Assembly (NCBI GenBank): GCA_037131065.1
Contig: JBAXRT010000030.1
Location: forward strand, 1-25,127
Reading direction: 5' to 3'
From: JBAXRT01 sp037131065
GTDB taxonomy: Bacteria > Bacteroidota > Bacteroidia > Bacteroidales > FEN-979
Length of the DNA stretch: 25,127 bases
The translations under genes and the position numbers were made by a program. Within the stretch, counting starts at the first letter, position 1, and the number at the start of each line of letters is the position of its first letter. The notes beneath the pieces were generated by a model. The model had not been told where the DNA came from and searched no databases. It saw only the letters and a program-made list of their open reading frames with translations. This document shows, piece after piece, positions 23,053 to 25,127 of the stretch.

Positions 23053-24246
23053 CTAAATCAGTAAATGAAGCATACAATATGTGTAAAAATCCTGACCGGC
23101 TTCTTTATGGTCCTTGTGGGGAATATCATGTTTGGTTACATTGCAGCCTGCCGCAGTGAATGCCTTATAGGCACTTTCTGTATTTTCGTAGGGAACGATG
23201 GTATCGTCAGTTGCATGTAATAAAGTTATTTTTGCCTTGGGCACCCAGTTGGTTATTCTCCCGTAAACAATTAAACTATTATTTCGCAATCCCTGACGAA
23301 ATTTTCGTGTATTTTCGTTTAAGGTATCAAACGCTTCAGGGGCCATGATCTTAGTAAGTTTCGTCTCCTTCATCATGGCTGTTACCTCATCTGTGGTATA
23401 TTTTTTTGAAATGATCCATTCTTTATAATTGCAATATAGCGTTTCTGCAAACATTTGTTTCAGGTCCAGTTCGAGGTTTTCCCCATAATTGATTCCCAGC
23501 ACTAACAGCGGGATTGTAACCGGCTGGCTGCTGTAATCTTTTTCCACAAAGGTGTCATAGGATTTTATTAAATCATAGGCACCACCACCGGCAAAGACCT
23601 GGTCAATGACAAAGGCGTCTTTGTACATAGGCTCTGTCTCGACAAACCTCAGAAAAGAGAGAGAGGCCTGCCCGCCCTGGGAATATCCCATGACAGTAAT
23701 CTTGTGAGACATCTTCCTGCTGATTGAAGCAAAATACTCTTTTGCAGCCAGAAGCATATCTGCAGAAGCCTGACCCGTACTTACAACATCATAATAAGGA
23801 TGAACCTTATCTTTTGATGCACCATACCCGATGTAATCGGGGGCTACAACCGCATAACCAAACAGGGCAAAGAGCCCTTCGGTCACACCCATTTTTTGAG
23901 AGGGCACCTCGTAATCAGCTCCATAAGTATAATGAACCCCCAGAATTGTTCCCTTTCTTTCATAATCAGCATCTACAGAAGGGTAAAATATCGCTCCCGA
24001 GGCAAGGATAGGTTCTCCGTCAGGCCCAATGGTATTATACACAATTGAGACTATTTTAACTTTCTTATTAGGCAATGCCTTATATAGCGTGGAATTCGGA
24101 TTTTGCTTCAACCGGGCCGCTAAAAGGTACTTGTCTATGACTTCAACCTTTTCGACTCGTTCGAGAAAGTAAAATTCCTGTAAGGGCTCTTTCTTACACG
24201 AATAGAAAGTAAGGAGAAGCAAACAATACAATATTGACTTTTTCAT
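23053..24246 (-). CDS. Lipoprotein alpha/beta hydrolase (secretory lipase-like)
   Basis: This is a 397-residue exported hydrolase. Residues 1–16 form a lipoprotein signal ending FYSC, so C17 is lipidated and the enzyme is tethered to the envelope. The catalytic triad can be read as S189 in GYSQG, D347 or D348 in HATDDTIVP, and H380 in the HKDHKEAG segment. The order and spacing fit the secretory lipase family (fungal LIP-like, also found in bacteria). Conserved VVAPDYIGYG (134–143) precedes the nucleophile. It probably cleaves ester bonds of lipids or peracylated compounds; the substrate is not determinable. It lies between two small barrel genes, 28 bp after one and 8 bp before the other, suggesting a single envelope-located unit. 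Confidence 0.87.
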   Translation of the reverse strand: MKKSILYCLLLLTFYSCKKEPLQEFYFLERVEKVEVIDKYLLAARLKQNPNSTLYKALPNKKVKIVSIVYNTIGPDGEPILASGAIFYPSVDADYERKGTILGVHYTYGADYEVPSQKMGVTEGLFALFGYAVVAPDYIGYGASKDKVHPYYDVVSTGQASADMLLAAKEYFASISRKMSHKITVMGYSQGGQASLSFLRFVETEPMYKDAFVIDQVFAGGGAYDLIKSYDTFVEKDYSSQPVTIPLLVLGINYGENLELDLKQMFAETLYCNYKEWIISKKYTTDEVTAMMKETKLTKIMAPEAFDTLNENTRKFRQGLRNNSLIVYGRITNWVPKAKITLLHATDDTIVPYENTESAYKAFTAAGCNVTKHDIPHKDHKEAGQDFYTYCMLHLLI

Positions 24247-24274
24247 CTTCAGGTAGTGAGTTTACAATTCTTGT

Positions 24275-24892
24275 TTAAAAAAGAAATGAACATGACAGCT
24301 CCAGTCCCATTTGCTTCAGTTTAGCGTAGTCTTTAGAAGTAATCCTGTTCAGGTTCCATCTGTATCTTCCTTCAATCTGAAATTTCCATAGATCAAAACC
24401 AAACCCTGCACTAACCCCAAAGAACAGTTTATTGATTTTGCCCTTGGCAACACCATCGTCCATATCAAGCATATTAAAAATATCTCCACGATAGGTGACA
24501 ATATATGATCCGTATATATTTCCTAAAATATAGGGCCGGAAAATCTTACTCAATTGCAGGCCAACCTTGAAGTTCACCGGAAGATCTATCGTCTGAATGG
24601 TCGTCATACAATCAGTGACATAAATGAGATCCACATCTGTTCTTGAGATTGTAAAAAGAAGTTCAGGCACGATCGAGTAATTTACGAATCCTCCAAATTT
24701 GTACTGAAACAATGCACCAAAACTCAATCCCGGTTTTGCGTCAAAGTCGGAATAATAGCCCTTTCCATAGTTTTCCAGATGAACGTAATTGACGCCCACC
24801 TTTACACCGAATTTATAAGGTTTTTCCTGAGCAAAAACACTGTTGATTGCGCATGCAAATATTAATATTAATACTATTATTACCTTTCTCAT
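24275..24892 (-). CDS. Outer-membrane beta-barrel protein (PorT/OMP_b-brl_2-like)
   Basis: This is a 205-residue secreted protein. The signal peptide is MRKVIIVLILIFACAINSVFA with cleavage before QEKPYKFG. The mature start FGVKVGVNYVHLENYG is typical of the small outer-membrane barrels common in Bacteroidota. Strands such as GLSFGALFQYKF, VNYSIVPELLFTI, FGVSAGFGFDLWKFQIEGRYRW follow, and the protein ends CSFLF with a terminal phenylalanine. The frame is open to 24961, but the ATG at 24892 is the only one that places the signal peptide at the N-terminus. It appears to be the first gene of the operon with the lipase and the second barrel. No clear promoter was found in the 235 bp upstream. Confidence 0.8.
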   Translation of the reverse strand: MRKVIIVLILIFACAINSVFAQEKPYKFGVKVGVNYVHLENYGKGYYSDFDAKPGLSFGALFQYKFGGFVNYSIVPELLFTISRTDVDLIYVTDCMTTIQTIDLPVNFKVGLQLSKIFRPYILGNIYGSYIVTYRGDIFNMLDMDDGVAKGKINKLFFGVSAGFGFDLWKFQIEGRYRWNLNRITSKDYAKLKQMGLELSCSFLF

Positions 24893-25127
24893 ATCCCCGG
24901 GATAAGTTCCAGGATGTTTTAAACAAGAGACAAGTGAACATTTGAACAGGTTGCTTTTCATAAAGTCAGATAAAGATTGATTCTGCAGCTGAGGATTTTA
25001 TAACTCCCCTTGAAACGTTTTTCCCTTCTTGTAAAAATAAATAATTATTTCCGATAATTTGTAGGACAATAAGTAATTTATCTGTAGTGATAATGATTAC
25101 ACTGCCCTTCTGATTTCCGGATAAATA

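Noticed and set aside
24893..25127. Possible promoter or small gene in the AT-rich right end
   Set aside because: No TAnnTTTG-type element on the minus strand at a fitting distance and no open frame with a plausible start were found.

Overview
The window looks like a chromosomal segment of a Bacteroidota bacterium, most likely Bacteroidales or a close relative. Four things point there: the order small coiled-coil gene – zapA – structured RNA – rny; a DUF2851 gene; hybrid histidine kinases ending in a receiver domain; and upstream elements of the Bacteroidota type (TTTG, about 19 bases, TAnnTTTG) in place of clear Shine-Dalgarno sites. Base composition is moderate and even. I see no insertion sequence, integrase, tRNA, rRNA or CRISPR array.

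Layout. 124–4576 (+): two tandem paralogous hybrid histidine kinases. 4591–5673 (−): a PLP-dependent cysteine-synthase-like enzyme with a cysteine-rich tail. 5743–11034 (−): a 1763-residue membrane-anchored protein of about 27 TPR-like repeats of 60 residues, whose gene carries two adjacent 720-bp duplications that are almost identical. 11104–11766 (−): a LolD-type ABC ATPase, divergent from sucC (11874–13064, +). 13076–14698 (−): an S41 C-terminal processing protease, divergent from a rhomboid protease (14842–15546, +). 15502–17483 (−): a helix-hairpin-helix membrane protein and a DUF2851 protein. 17617–20119 (+): a small coiled-coil protein, ZapA, a structured RNA and RNase Y. 20125–22470 (+): a multi-PAS/GAF histidine kinase 5 bp after rny. 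A strong bidirectional terminator follows at 22488–22513. 22535–24892 (−): a compact operon of two small outer-membrane barrels around a lipoprotein lipase.

How the genes relate. Much of the window is housekeeping: division (ZapA and its partner), RNA turnover (RNase Y), the TCA cycle (SucC) and envelope quality control (S41 protease, LolD, rhomboid). Three sensor kinases without DNA-binding output add signalling. The most distinctive parts are the recently expanded repeat protein, the RNA between zapA and rny, the DUF2851/HhH pair, and the lipase–barrel operon.

The only stretch over 300 bases without a protein gene is 18261–18574, which holds the RNA candidate. The AT-rich end 24893–25127 shows no gene and no convincing promoter. 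The first 123 bases hold no recognisable gene.
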